A DNA stretch of 63,757 nt. Source: an uncultured Prevotellaceae bacterium. GTDB lineage: Bacteria; Bacteroidota; Bacteroidia; Bacteroidales; Bacteroidaceae. Where the stretch lies: positions 1 to 63,757 of the forward strand of contig ONKY01000124.1 of NCBI GenBank assembly GCA_900318585.1. The letters run 5' to 3'. The stretch's first letter is position 1. Each line of letters begins with the position of its first letter. Of the stretch, positions 40,815 to 50,648 are shown piece after piece. A program made the translations under genes and the position numbers. The notes below the pieces were generated by a model. It saw nothing but the letters and a program-made list of their open reading frames with translations. It was not told where the DNA came from and ran no database searches.

Positions 40815-42668
40815 ATGATAACCAAGATAAATAAAATAATCTGTGCTGGTCTCATCAGCTGCGGCATTGCCGCAGCTCTGACGGCCTGCTCTGACACTTG
40901 GGACGACCATTATGAGGGAACAGCTCAGGGCGTGCAGGAAGGCTCGTTATGGCAGGCCATCAAACAGAACAGTAGTCTGAGCAATTTCGCCAGTGTCATT
41001 GAGGCCTGTGGCTACGACAAGTCGCTGGACGGCAGTCAGGTATTCACCGTGTTTGCTCCCACCAACGATCATTTCTCCAGCAGTGAGGCCGCCGAATTGA
41101 TTCAGACCTATAATCAGGAGAAAGGCAAGGTAAGCGACGAAGACAACACTGTCATCAAGGAGTTTCTTCAGAACCACATTGCATTGTTCAACCACTCCGT
41201 GTCGTCTGCCAGCAATGACTCCTTGGTGCTGATGAACGGTAAGCGCATAACACTTACCTCTGGTGCCATTGGCAGTACGCCCTTATCGTCAAGCAACCAG
41301 CTTTATCAGAACGGTGTGCTGTTTACGGTTAACGGCAAGGTAACCTATCAGCCCAGCGTCTTCGAGTATCTTCGCAAGGATGCCGATCTCGACAGTGTGA
41401 GAAGTTTCTTCTATAATGAGCGTTTCTACCGCAAGGAATTCCTGCCCGAAAGAAGTGTGGCTGGTGGCTTTGTGGACGGTAAGACGGTCTATCTGGACTC
41501 CGTGTTCCGTCAGCAGAACGACCTTTTCGACTATAATTTCCTTGGCGCTGACTTGAACGAGGAGGACTCTGTCTATTGGATGGTTGTACCTACCAATGAG
41601 GTGTGGAGCCAGTTGATAGATGAGTATTCTCAGTATTTCAACTACGACAATCAGGTATTTAACCGCGACTCAATGATTTACACCAATCCGCGTATGGCTA
41701 TTGCCAGGGGAACGGTATTCAGCCGCAGTTATAACCAGGACGCTGCCCTTGGCGACTCAGCCCTGTCGACCAATGCCTACACCACTTCTTCTTCTCGTGA
41801 TTATTACTGGGGAAGAACCTTCCTGCATTACTATCAGTATGGTGATGGTACGGGCTTTAACCAGTTGAAACCTTATGAGCCAGGTGGTGTCTTTTATAAT
41901 GCACAGACAACGGAGTGCTCCAACGGAAAGGTGCTGAAGACCAACCAATGGAATTTCAACCCTCTGAACACTTTCTATCAGTGGATTATCGTCGAAGCTG
42001 AAGATCAAGGAAGTATCCAGGAGGTGAGCAAGGTGGAGAACACGTCGACCGGCGAAATGGAGGAAACTGTTACTCCGAAGACCTGCTATGTGGAAGGCTA
42101 TAACAAGTTCTATGGTAAGTTAGGTGGTAACAGCTTCATTGAATTCGAGCCGACGCGTACCACCGTCAACCACACTGTGACGTTCAATATCAAGAATGTG
42201 CTTTCCAACATAGGCTACGATATCTACTTGGTTTCAGCTCCTGCGCTTGCAAACGACAGCAACGCTACTGACAACCAGCGTCTGCCGACAAAAGTCCGCT
42301 GTTACCTTAGCTACCACGACCAGTCTGGCGCGACCAAGACAGAAACAATTCAGTCGGGTATGGCTACGACGCCTGATGTTGTGGACTATATGCTATTGGC
42401 TGAGGACTTTAAGTTCCCCTGCTCCTCTTTCGGACTGGAAGAGGAGAATCCCCAAGTGACGCTGAAAGTTGAGACCCGCGTGACAAGTACAGAACAGCGT
42501 ACTAACAAGTTCAGCCGCACCATGCGCATCGACTGCATCATGCTCGTGCCACACGGTCAGGCCGTGGTAACAAACGAAAACCCTGAAGACCACCCAGGTC
42601 TACCTGTCAATTCGTTCATTATTGCTCCCCACGGCGATGGTGTAGCCTACGCTATTCCGCGAAAGTAA
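40815..42668 (+). CDS. Fasciclin-domain lipoprotein
   Basis: The 617-residue product has a lipoprotein signal (LTAC) followed by SDTWDDHYEG and two FAS1 domains with motifs FTVFAPTNDHF near residue 77 and VVPTNEVWSQLI near 254. The C-terminal 220 residues form a predicted beta-sandwich (NSFIEFEPTRTTVNHTVTFNIKNV) as in the preceding gene product, so the two are probably related. The start is ATG 40815; a TTG at 40806 is less likely. It precedes the second SusC gene by 33 bases. Confidence 0.75.
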   Translation: MITKINKIICAGLISCGIAAALTACSDTWDDHYEGTAQGVQEGSLWQAIKQNSSLSNFASVIEACGYDKSLDGSQVFTVFAPTNDHFSSSEAAELIQTYNQEKGKVSDEDNTVIKEFLQNHIALFNHSVSSASNDSLVLMNGKRITLTSGAIGSTPLSSSNQLYQNGVLFTVNGKVTYQPSVFEYLRKDADLDSVRSFFYNERFYRKEFLPERSVAGGFVDGKTVYLDSVFRQQNDLFDYNFLGADLNEEDSVYWMVVPTNEVWSQLIDEYSQYFNYDNQVFNRDSMIYTNPRMAIARGTVFSRSYNQDAALGDSALSTNAYTTSSSRDYYWGRTFLHYYQYGDGTGFNQLKPYEPGGVFYNAQTTECSNGKVLKTNQWNFNPLNTFYQWIIVEAEDQGSIQEVSKVENTSTGEMEETVTPKTCYVEGYNKFYGKLGGNSFIEFEPTRTTVNHTVTFNIKNVLSNIGYDIYLVSAPALANDSNATDNQRLPTKVRCYLSYHDQSGATKTETIQSGMATTPDVVDYMLLAEDFKFPCSSFGLEEENPQVTLKVETRVTSTEQRTNKFSRTMRIDCIMLVPHGQAVVTNENPEDHPGLPVNSFIIAPHGDGVAYAIPRK

Positions 42669-42701
42669 TGCTTAGTAAGAATCTCCAAGAACTGAAATGA
42701 T

Positions 42702-45700
42702 ATGAAAAAATATATATTATTCGGACTTACACTGCTGATGGCCTTCCCCGTATGTGTCTCAGCTCAGGATGATGATACGGAAGAAGATGAGGTTGAAGCC
42801 ATCGTCCGTGCCATCAAGAAGAAGCAGAAGCAATATGAAACGCGCATCGTCAGCGGCTGTGTGCTGAATGCCACTACCGGCCAGCCTATACCTGGTGCCA
42901 TTGTCGCTGCCGACGGCATAGACGGCTACAGTGTGCTGACAGAGGATGACGGTACCTATCAACTGAAGGTTCCCCTGTTCACCTCGTCGCTCTATATCTC
43001 TACGCCCGACTTCAATCCCGTGCGTATCGGCTTGCAGGAACCTGTCAAGCAGCGCGACGTAAAGCTCTACCCGTCTACCTTCGCGGTGGACTATGGTAAG
43101 CAGATCAATGTTCGTGGCGATCGTGAGACATCTGACTTCAAGTATACCAATTCCGTCAACATTAAGGACGAGGTTCAGAAGCATCTTGGTGCTGAGGTCT
43201 ACACCGTCAGTCGCAACGGCACGCCCGGTGTGGGAAGTGTCATGTTCATACAGGGTATTAACTCGCTGAACGTCAATGCCCAGCCGCTTATTGTCGTCGA
43301 CGGCGTGATTATTGATCAGCAATATGGGCGCACGTTGCTTCACGACGGATTCTTCAACGACATCCTGTCGAGCATCAATCCTAACGACATTGAGAAGGTA
43401 ACCGTCGTGCGTAACGGAACAGCTCTCTATGGTGCCAAGGGTGCTAACGGTGTCATTCTCGTGCAGACACGTCGCAACAAGTCGATGGCCACCCGTATCA
43501 CAGCCAACGTCTCGGCTGGCGTCGTGCTGGAACCCAAGTTCCTCTCGATGATGAATGCCGACCAGTATCGTAGCTATTCCTCCGAGTTGCTCAAGACCAC
43601 CAACACTACGAATCGTACGTTCAAGTTCCTCAACGAGGATCCTACCTATTATTATTACACCCAGTACCATCAGAACACTGACTGGAAGGACTATGTGTAC
43701 CATACGGCCATGACCCAGAACTACGGCATCAATGTCGAGGGTGGTGACGCCGTGGCCAACTACAACCTTTCCGTGGGCTACGTCAACCAGCAGTCACCTC
43801 TGAAGTACAATGACATGGGGCGTCTGAACATCCGCTTCAATACGGACATCTCGTTGTCCAGACGTCTGGACATCCGTTTCGATGCCTCGTTTGCTAATAT
43901 CACCCGTGACATCCGTAACGATGGTGCCCCTGAGAGCTACGACGAAGGCACTCCGACGGCTCCCGGCTTCCTTGCCTACGCTAAGAGCCCGTTTATGAGC
44001 CCCTATAGCTATGGTATGGGTAGGCTTTCCGATTCTCACTACGACATTGCTGAGGAGGATTATCTGAAAGAGGCACTGAGCAGCTACAATGGATATAACT
44101 GGAAGCTTGGTAACCCTGCTGCCATCAACGAATATAGTGAGGCAGAAAACAAGAACCGTTTCGAGAACTCGATGCTGAACCTTACGGTGACGCCGAAGTA
44201 TCTCTTCAACGCCAACCTCTTCCTCTCTGAGCACTTCAGCTATAATCTGGTGAACACCAACGAGATGTTCTACATCCCCATTAACGGTACGCCCAGCTAC
44301 TATGTCAGCCGTATCGGTGCCTATCGTGACAATGAGGTGCGCTCGTTGGCTTCCAAGCAGAACTCCGTGATGAGCGACACCCGTCTCGACTGGTCCAACC
44401 GCTATGGCCCACATGACTTCCACGTGTTTGGAGGTGCCCGTATTAACTGGGAGACCTACACCATGTCTTCACTGCTGGGTTACAACACGGGTAACGACAA
44501 GACCCCGTTCATGAGCTCCAGTTTGCGCAATACTGAAGACGTAGGTACCAGCGATGCCTGGAACTCACTTGCCTGGTACGCTCAGGCTGAGTATAACTAC
44601 ATGAGCCGCTACTTCCTGCAGGCCAATCTTACCGCCGAAGGCTCTTCACGCTTCGGTAAGGATGGTGGCGACCTGCGTGCCTTCGATGCTGCCTGGGGAC
44701 TGTTCCCCAGCGTACAGGCCTCGTGGGTTGTCAGTAACGAGCCCTGGTTCTCAAATATCAAGGCAATCAACTTCCTGCGCCTGACTGCCGGCTTCGACGT
44801 CAGTGGTAACGACGACATCGACTACTATGCTGCCCGTAGCTATTTCAGCTCGGCCTTGTTCCTCCACACCATCTCCGGACTTACCTTCTCAGGTATCGGC
44901 AATACGAAGATTCAGTGGGAGACCACCAGCCGCTTCAACGTCGGCATAGAGACGAGCCTCTTCGAGAACCGTCTTGGTCTGTCAGCCAACTACTTCTCCT
45001 CCACCACCAACAACCTGCTCACACGCCAGTCGTTGGGATTCCTCTCTGGACTGGATCAGAACTGGTCAAACAGTGGACAGCTGAAGAACAACGGCTTCGA
45101 CGTGACGGCAAGCCTGAAGGTGCTTGCACTGAAAGATCTGCAGTGGCAGGTAGGCGCTAGCATCGGTCATTACAAGAACGAGATTACGGAGCTTCCTGAC
45201 GGTCGCCAGTATCAGGATAACGAGGTTTACGGAGCCACCATCCGCACACAGGTGGGTGAGGCTGCCAATATGTTCTATGGCTATCAGTCACTCGGCGTGT
45301 TCTCCACTTCTGAGGAGGCACAGTCTGCCGGACTCTATATCCTGGCTGAGAATGGTATCGACCGCAACTATTTCGGTGCTGGTGACGTACACTTTGCCGA
45401 CCTGAACGGCGATCACCAGATTACCGAGGCCGACCGCACCATCATTGGCAATCCCAATCCCGATTTCTACGGCAACATCTTTACCACGCTTGCCTACAAG
45501 CGCCTGAAGCTCGATGTGCGCTTCAACTACTCCATGGGCAACGACGTGTTCAACTACCAGCGCTCACAGCTTGAGGGTGGCTCACGCTTCATGAACCAGA
45601 CAACGGCCCTGAACCGCCGCTGGCAGATGGAGGGACAGCAGACCGACATACCGCAGATTACCTTCCAGGATCCCATGGGTAACTCCCGCTTCAGCGACCG

Positions 45701-45947
45701 CTGGATTGAGGACGGCAGCTACCTGCGATTGAAGACCATCACCCTGAGCTACGACCTGCCTCTGCAGTCAGAGTACATCCAGGGCGTACAGTTCTGGATT
45801 CAGGCCAACAATGTGTTCACGCTGACGAAGTATCTCGGCTCTGATCCCGAGTTCTCCATGACAAGTAATGTCATTGGTCAGGGTATCGACCTGGGTCAGC
45901 TGTCGCAGAGCCGTTCGTTCGTGGCAGGTGTGAAGATTAACCTGTAA
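42702..45947 (+). CDS. SusC/RagA-type TonB-dependent transporter, second of two
   Basis: The 1081-residue product is a second SusC-like transporter. It has a signal peptide (ending VSAQ), an acidic linker (DDDTEEDEVEAIV), a carboxypeptidase-like domain (about 48-125, VSGCVLNATTGQPIPGAIV), the plug (about 150-260, IQGINSLNVNAQPLIVVDGVI and the variant SusC mark VTVVRNGTALYGAKGANGVILV) and the barrel ending in SRSFVAGVKINL. It differs clearly from the first SusC in this operon, so it is not a recent duplicate. Its partner SusD gene follows at 46005. Confidence 0.92.
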   Translation: MKKYILFGLTLLMAFPVCVSAQDDDTEEDEVEAIVRAIKKKQKQYETRIVSGCVLNATTGQPIPGAIVAADGIDGYSVLTEDDGTYQLKVPLFTSSLYISTPDFNPVRIGLQEPVKQRDVKLYPSTFAVDYGKQINVRGDRETSDFKYTNSVNIKDEVQKHLGAEVYTVSRNGTPGVGSVMFIQGINSLNVNAQPLIVVDGVIIDQQYGRTLLHDGFFNDILSSINPNDIEKVTVVRNGTALYGAKGANGVILVQTRRNKSMATRITANVSAGVVLEPKFLSMMNADQYRSYSSELLKTTNTTNRTFKFLNEDPTYYYYTQYHQNTDWKDYVYHTAMTQNYGINVEGGDAVANYNLSVGYVNQQSPLKYNDMGRLNIRFNTDISLSRRLDIRFDASFANITRDIRNDGAPESYDEGTPTAPGFLAYAKSPFMSPYSYGMGRLSDSHYDIAEEDYLKEALSSYNGYNWKLGNPAAINEYSEAENKNRFENSMLNLTVTPKYLFNANLFLSEHFSYNLVNTNEMFYIPINGTPSYYVSRIGAYRDNEVRSLASKQNSVMSDTRLDWSNRYGPHDFHVFGGARINWETYTMSSLLGYNTGNDKTPFMSSSLRNTEDVGTSDAWNSLAWYAQAEYNYMSRYFLQANLTAEGSSRFGKDGGDLRAFDAAWGLFPSVQASWVVSNEPWFSNIKAINFLRLTAGFDVSGNDDIDYYAARSYFSSALFLHTISGLTFSGIGNTKIQWETTSRFNVGIETSLFENRLGLSANYFSSTTNNLLTRQSLGFLSGLDQNWSNSGQLKNNGFDVTASLKVLALKDLQWQVGASIGHYKNEITELPDGRQYQDNEVYGATIRTQVGEAANMFYGYQSLGVFSTSEEAQSAGLYILAENGIDRNYFGAGDVHFADLNGDHQITEADRTIIGNPNPDFYGNIFTTLAYKRLKLDVRFNYSMGNDVFNYQRSQLEGGSRFMNQTTALNRRWQMEGQQTDIPQITFQDPMGNSRFSDRWIEDGSYLRLKTITLSYDLPLQSEYIQGVQFWIQANNVFTLTKYLGSDPEFSMTSNVIGQGIDLGQLSQSRSFVAGVKINL

Positions 45948-46004
45948 GCGGGCTACGCCCTATTTGAAAAAAAGGAAAAACAAAAACATAAAGAGATTAA
46001 GGAT

Positions 46005-47825
46005 ATGAGACTCAAATATTTATCATTTGTCATTTATTCTTTATTATTTAGCGTAGCGCTGACGTCGTGTGCTGATTTCTTCGATCAGGAGTCTGAGCAC
46101 GTCATCTTCACGGAGAAGGATCACCTGAACAATGCCACTGACTCCATTTACAGTGTCACGGGTATCCTGAACAAGCTGCAGACGCTTGCCGACCGTACCA
46201 TCCTCCTTGGCGAAGTGCGTGGCGACCTGATGGAAGTGACCACCGATGCCAATAGTGACCTGCGCGACCTGGCACAGTTTAATGTCAAAGACGACAACCA
46301 GTACAACAAACCCAGCGACTATTATGCTGTCATCAACAACTGCAACTACTTCATTGCTCACGCCGACACGGCGCTTAAGAACAACCGCAATGAGTATATC
46401 TTCATGAAGGAGTATGCAGCCGTGAAGGCTATCCGCGCCTGGACTTACCTGCAGCTGGTACTCAACTATGGAAACGTGCCCTTTGTCACCGACCCCATCC
46501 TCACCAAGCAGGATGCCGAGAAGGACTATCCGCGCTACGACCTGGCAGCTGTCTGTCAGTACTTCATCACTGACTTGGCAGGCATTCCTGACCTCTACCA
46601 CCGCGAGTATCCTGGCTATGGTTCCATTCGCAACACCGACAGCCGTTTCTTCTGGTTCCCCATTACGCTTGTCTTGGGCGACCTGAATCTCTGGTTAGGT
46701 AGTGCCACCGGTTCCCAGGCAGCCTATCGTGAGGCAGCCCTGCGCTACTATCAGTATATCAATGAGCGCAACGGACAGAATTCTGCCTATCCTACTGAAG
46801 TGTCCCTCTACACCTATACCCCTGGTTCCACCACATGGTTGAGCACAACCAGCTGGGGGTCGCTTTCTGTCAGGGAGAGCTATGAGGAAGAGGGCGAGCT
46901 GATCACCATGATACCCTGTGACTCCATTCAGGCTGAAGGCAACTATAGCCAGCTGCGCAACTTGTTCAACTCCACTACGGAGAACGACTACAAGTTCAGC
47001 CTTACACCGTCACAGAATATGTTCGACATCTCCGAATCACAGATGCACTGCTGCGTCAGCAACAGCGGTACCAGCGTGATCTACGCTCCTCAGGGTATGG
47101 ATGAACACCGCTCCGGTGACCTGCGCCTCTACTATTTCTTCACAGAAGGCTATAGGCTTAACCGTCTCACAAATGAGCGCATAGAGACGCAGAACATCGG
47201 TAAGTACAGTACGCGTAACGTCCATATCTACCGTCGTCAGATGGTCTACTTCCGTTTGGCCGAGGCACTCAATCAGTGTGGTTATCCCCGCATGGCTTTC
47301 CAGATTCTGTCACAGGGTCTGAACAATGAGGTTATCCAGGATGAGGTCTATCCTTACTATTCCCAGAACGACTCTATCTGGATCAGTCAGTTCGACTTCC
47401 CCCGTTCACGTTACGGCATCTTCACAGTCGAGCACTTGGTGGCAAACCGCTATACTGGTAACATCAATACGATGGGTATGCACAGCCGCGGTTCCGGCTG
47501 GACACCCATGAACGAGTACTACCAGTTCCCCGACTCCGTGGAGCAGGATGGTGTCAATGTGGCCGTTCCTCTGGCTGAGCAGCAGGAGTATGTGAACAAC
47601 CTGCTCCTTACTGAGGACGCCCTGGAGTTTGCCTTCGAGGGTATCCGTTACTACGACCTCATGCGTTTCGCCTTGCGTGAGCAGAATCCCGGCCAGTTCC
47701 TGATGGATAAGATTTGTAACCGTCGCGGAGAGAAGAACCGTGACGCCGTCCGTGGAGAAATCAAGAGCGACCTGACCAATCCCAACAACTGGTATCTCAA
47801 CTGGAATGGAAAGATTGGATTCTAA
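46005..47825 (+). CDS. SusD/RagB-type surface lipoprotein, second of two
   Basis: The 606-residue product has a lipoprotein signal (ALTSC), the SusD-type start ADFFDQESEHVIF, and a helical scaffold (AVKAIRAWTYLQLVLNYGNVPFV). The C-terminal LLTEDALEFAFEGIRYYDLMRFAL matches the family signature. It is the last gene of the operon: a strong terminator begins 26 bases after its stop. It should be the lid of the second SusC transporter. Confidence 0.92.
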   Translation: MRLKYLSFVIYSLLFSVALTSCADFFDQESEHVIFTEKDHLNNATDSIYSVTGILNKLQTLADRTILLGEVRGDLMEVTTDANSDLRDLAQFNVKDDNQYNKPSDYYAVINNCNYFIAHADTALKNNRNEYIFMKEYAAVKAIRAWTYLQLVLNYGNVPFVTDPILTKQDAEKDYPRYDLAAVCQYFITDLAGIPDLYHREYPGYGSIRNTDSRFFWFPITLVLGDLNLWLGSATGSQAAYREAALRYYQYINERNGQNSAYPTEVSLYTYTPGSTTWLSTTSWGSLSVRESYEEEGELITMIPCDSIQAEGNYSQLRNLFNSTTENDYKFSLTPSQNMFDISESQMHCCVSNSGTSVIYAPQGMDEHRSGDLRLYYFFTEGYRLNRLTNERIETQNIGKYSTRNVHIYRRQMVYFRLAEALNQCGYPRMAFQILSQGLNNEVIQDEVYPYYSQNDSIWISQFDFPRSRYGIFTVEHLVANRYTGNINTMGMHSRGSGWTPMNEYYQFPDSVEQDGVNVAVPLAEQQEYVNNLLLTEDALEFAFEGIRYYDLMRFALREQNPGQFLMDKICNRRGEKNRDAVRGEIKSDLTNPNNWYLNWNGKIGF

Positions 47826-47851
47826 GTAACGCCGCGATAACAAATGTCAAT

Positions 47852-47906
47852 AACAGCTATGGTTAGCTCTCCCTCTCATGGGAGTGTCGGCCATAGCTGT
47901 TTTTTG
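47852..47906 (+). terminator. Rho-independent terminator of the SusCD/fasciclin operon
   Basis: Perfect 11-bp arms AACAGCTATGG (47852-47862) and CCATAGCTGTT (47891-47901), an inner CTCCC/GGGAG pair, then a run of T. Confidence 0.9.
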
Positions 47907-48002
47907 TTTGATAGCATACCCGCAATCATGATGACCGTCGCCGAAGTCAATAGATACAAGAATAATTATTGTTAATCATTTTCTTATTTGAGAAAAAATA
48001 CC

Positions 48003-48010
48003 TAATTTTG
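48003..48010 (+). promoter_or_regulatory. Promoter -7 element of the OmpH-murI operon
   Basis: TAATTTTG, with ATG 48043 33 bases downstream. Confidence 0.6.
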
Positions 48011-48042
48011 CGGCCATAAACGTGTATTTTAGCTACTACAGA

Positions 48043-48600
48043 ATGAAAAGAGTTGTTCTAATGATATTTGCTTGCTTTGCCTTGGCTGCCAATGCCCAAG
48101 ACTCAGCACGGGTTGCCAACAATGCAACGATTCGCTTCGGCTACCTGAGCTATAGCCGCGCCTTGCAGCAGGTGCGGGGCTACGACGAGGCGCAGCAGAG
48201 CCTCCTGCAGCTGCGTACGCAATACAATGCGGAGATGCGCCGCGTGGAGGAGGACTTCAACCGAAAGTATGAGGAGTTCCTCGAAGGTCGTGCCGACTTT
48301 CCGCCCTCCATCCTGCGAAAACGTCAGACGGAACTTCAGGAGATGATGAATCGTAATATAGCTTTTCGCGAACAGAGCAAGCGGGAGTTGGCCAATGTCG
48401 AGGAGAAGGTGATGGAGCCGCTCAAGACGCGCCTCCGTGAGGCCATCGCACTGGTGGCCAGCCGGCAGGGCTTCGCCTTCGTGCTTAATACTGATTCCGA
48501 CGCTTGTCCGTATATTAATCCCCAACTCGGACAGAATATCGGCATGTTGGTGCACGAAATGCTGGCCGGAGAGCTGAAGCAGCTCGACACCCCGCGCTAA
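48043..48600 (+). CDS. OmpH/Skp family periplasmic chaperone
   Basis: The 185-residue product has a signal peptide (MKRVVLMIFACFALAANAQ) and the OmpH/Skp coiled-coil plan: IRFGYLSYSRAL, a long helical hairpin (about 45-130, rich in E, K, Q and R) and the closing segment GFAFVLNTDSDACPYINPQLG. Skp-like proteins hold outer-membrane proteins unfolded in the periplasm. I use ATG 48043; a GTG at 48022 is too close to the promoter. It forms an operon with murI, 18 bases downstream, as is common in Bacteroidota, but bamA and a second skp copy are not upstream here. Confidence 0.88.
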   Translation: MKRVVLMIFACFALAANAQDSARVANNATIRFGYLSYSRALQQVRGYDEAQQSLLQLRTQYNAEMRRVEEDFNRKYEEFLEGRADFPPSILRKRQTELQEMMNRNIAFREQSKRELANVEEKVMEPLKTRLREAIALVASRQGFAFVLNTDSDACPYINPQLGQNIGMLVHEMLAGELKQLDTPR

Positions 48601-48618
48601 CCCCTTCAAGGAAAAAAG

Positions 48619-49446
48619 ATGTGTCCGATAGGCATTTTCGATAGTGGCTATGGCGGCCTGACCATTCTTCATGGCATCCGCCAGCTTCTCCCCGAGTATG
48701 ATTATCTCTACCTCGGTGATAATGCGCGTACCCCCTACGGCACACGTTCGTTCGACGTTGTCTATGAATTTACCCGGCAGGCGGTGGTAAAACTCTTCGA
48801 ACTGGGCTGCCAGTTGGTCATCCTTGGTTGTAACACTGCTTCCGCCAAGGCTCTGCGCTCTATCCAGGAGATTGACTTGCCCAGGATTGATCCTGAGCGC
48901 CGCGTCCTGGGTGTCATCCGGCCCACGGCGGAGGTTATAGGGACGCTTACCAGGACGCGTCATGTGGGTGTGCTGGCTACCGAGGGAACTATCCGCAGTG
49001 AGAGCTATAACCTTGAGATTCAGAAGCTGTGGCCTGACATTCAGGTCAGTGGTGTAGCTTGTCCGTTCTGGGTACCGTTGGTGGAATACAACGAGGCCGA
49101 CTCGCCAGGTGCCGACTATTTCGTAAAGAAGCGCATAGACCAGATCATGCGCCTTGACCCTGAGATTGACGCCATTATCCTGGGCTGCACCCATTACCCG
49201 CTGCTCATGCCGAAAATCCTTAAGTACCTGCCGCAAGGGGTGCGTGTGGTGCCGCAAGGCGAATATGTGGCGGAGAGCCTGCAACGCTACTTCGAACGCC
49301 ACCCGCAGATGGAACAACGCATATCACGTGGTGGCACCGTCCGCTACCTCACTACGGAGAATCCTGAGCGCTTTGAGGAACAGGCACGTGTCTTCCTCCA
49401 CGAGCCTGTGAGTGTTGAGAAAGTCACGCTGGAAACGGAGAGGTGA
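48619..49446 (+). CDS. murI: Glutamate racemase
   Basis: The 275-residue product interconverts L- and D-glutamate for peptidoglycan. Both catalytic cysteines lie in their motifs, GCNTASA and GCTHYPL, and the N-terminus IGIFDSGYGGLTIL and GDNARTPYG are family signatures. Length is normal. It is downstream of the OmpH-like gene in a probable operon, and its end leads into the heptamer array and promoter before tRNA-Gln. Confidence 0.95.
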   Translation: MCPIGIFDSGYGGLTILHGIRQLLPEYDYLYLGDNARTPYGTRSFDVVYEFTRQAVVKLFELGCQLVILGCNTASAKALRSIQEIDLPRIDPERRVLGVIRPTAEVIGTLTRTRHVGVLATEGTIRSESYNLEIQKLWPDIQVSGVACPFWVPLVEYNEADSPGADYFVKKRIDQIMRLDPEIDAIILGCTHYPLLMPKILKYLPQGVRVVPQGEYVAESLQRYFERHPQMEQRISRGGTVRYLTTENPERFEEQARVFLHEPVSVEKVTLETER

Positions 49447-49469
49447 GAAAAAACATAAAAAAAATTAAG

Positions 49470-49511
49470 GCGGCTAAATTTTTTTCACTCTTCACTCTTC
49501 ACTTTTCACTT
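49470..49511. repeat. Degenerate half palindromic element with TTCACTC/TTCACTT array
   Basis: AAGGCGGCTAAATT is followed by TTCACTC, TTCACTC, TTCACTT, TTCACTT (49484-49511). It lies directly upstream of the tRNA promoter, as the similar array at 1719-1799 lies upstream of the rsgA promoter. Confidence 0.75.
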
Positions 49512-49519
49512 ATTTTTTG

Positions 49520-49527
49520 TACCTTTG
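49520..49527 (+). promoter_or_regulatory. tRNA-Gln promoter -7 element
   Basis: TACCTTTG, 49 bases before the mature tRNA 5' end. Confidence 0.6.
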
Positions 49528-49575
49528 CAGCCGAAATTCGCGAAACTCGCGCTTCACACCTTCTTTTTAAGGGAT

Positions 49576-49646
49576 TGGACGATGGTGTAATGGTAACACT
49601 ACAGGTTTTGGTTCTGTCATTCCCGGTTCGAATCCGAGTCGTCCAA
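49576..49646 (+). tRNA. tRNA-Gln (anticodon TTG)
   Basis: Acceptor arms TGGACGA (49576-49582) and TCGTCCA (49639-49645) pair fully, followed by discriminator A. The anticodon arm is ACAGG, loop TTTTGGT, TCTGT, so the anticodon is TTG, reading CAA. The T arm contains GGTTCGAATCC. CCA is not encoded. Shortly downstream (about 49668-49683) a two-unit remnant of the heptamer repeat (AAGAGTGAATAATT) is seen. Confidence 0.93.
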
Positions 49647-49696
49647 CTCAACCCGAAAGGGTATTGGTGAAGAGTGAATAATTCAGTACAGAGTGT

Positions 49697-50602
49697 TTAG
49701 TCATGAGAAAGGAAGCGCAGTTCTGCTTCCAGCATTTCCAGCTTGTGCATCCTAAAGCCTGCCTCGCGGGCTATCTCAATGGGCCGCGTGTAGAGGTAGT
49801 GTATCTCCATTGGTCGGTGGAAGTCGAAGTCGAGCTTCATGGAAGGGCTGTATGGAGTCATCTCGTCAGTCATCTGAATCATCTTCTCCACGAAAGCCTC
49901 GTCTACACCCTTGACGCCTAATGCACGGGAAGCATCCACCACCTCCATCATCTGTTCACGAATGAGCTGTCGGGTGGAAGGGTTCTTCAGCAGCAGGTCT
50001 GTCTGGGTGTTTAGGGCTACGGTCATTCCGTTGAAAGGCATGTTCCACACGGCCTTCTTCCACCTTGCCTCTTCATACGGCACGCTGGCCGCCTGGATGC
50101 CTGCGTTGATAAAATCGTTCAGGATAGCATTGAAGAGTGTTTCGTCTTTACAGGAGTAGTTTCCCAGGTTGATGCTGCCATAGCACTGGTGGTTGACACG
50201 GCCCGGCTCGGTCTTTGCCGAGCAGATGAATGCGAGGCCGGCTATCAGGGCGGTGGAGGGGAACATCTGCTGGACGTCGGCCTCTACGCCCACGCCGTTC
50301 TGGATCAGTACCACAGCCGTACGCTCATGGAGTAGGGGAGGCAGCAACTGGGGCAGGAGATGGTTGTTGATGGTCTTCAGCCCCACGAGCACCACGTCGC
50401 ACTGGGGCATATCCTCCGTCCGCTGGTAGGCGTTGACGGGGCTTAGGTGGAAGGAACCGTTGCATGAGTCCACCTGCAGTCCATTCTCTTTGACGTATTC
50501 ATAATCCTTGTGGAAGAGGAAGTGTACCTCCTGTCCGCTCTGTGCCAGCCGACTTCCGTAGTAGCCGCCGATGGCACCTGTTCCGATAACTCCGTATTTC
50601 AT
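49697..50602 (-). CDS. 2-dehydropantoate 2-reductase family protein
   Basis: The 301-residue product has an N-terminal Rossmann fold with IGTGAIGGYYGSRLA, the LVGLKT and LIQNGVG segments, and a C-terminal helical domain. This is the ketopantoate reductase (PanE/ApbA) family, which uses NADPH to make pantoate for coenzyme A. Family members with other 2-oxo acid substrates are common, so I do not give the symbol. It is transcribed alone, divergent from ruvA, from TATCTTTG at 50641-50648. Confidence 0.85.
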   Translation of the reverse strand: MKYGVIGTGAIGGYYGSRLAQSGQEVHFLFHKDYEYVKENGLQVDSCNGSFHLSPVNAYQRTEDMPQCDVVLVGLKTINNHLLPQLLPPLLHERTAVVLIQNGVGVEADVQQMFPSTALIAGLAFICSAKTEPGRVNHQCYGSINLGNYSCKDETLFNAILNDFINAGIQAASVPYEEARWKKAVWNMPFNGMTVALNTQTDLLLKNPSTRQLIREQMMEVVDASRALGVKGVDEAFVEKMIQMTDEMTPYSPSMKLDFDFHRPMEIHYLYTRPIEIAREAGFRMHKLEMLEAELRFLSHD

Positions 50603-50640
50603 TCTTTTCCTTGATCGTTCTTTCTGCTTATTTCGGGATG

Positions 50641-50648
50641 CAAAGATA
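50641..50648 (-). promoter_or_regulatory. Promoter -7 element of the ketopantoate-reductase-like gene
   Basis: The minus strand reads TATCTTTG, about 39 bases before ATG 50602. Confidence 0.6.

Noticed and set aside
42702..47825. The second SusC/SusD pair as a recent duplication of the first
   Set aside because: The two SusC proteins differ clearly in plug motifs, N-terminal region and barrel, and the two SusD proteins share only family signatures.
49443..49670. A 75-codon reading frame after murI
   Set aside because: It runs through a heptamer array, a promoter and the tRNA-Gln gene, so it is chance.
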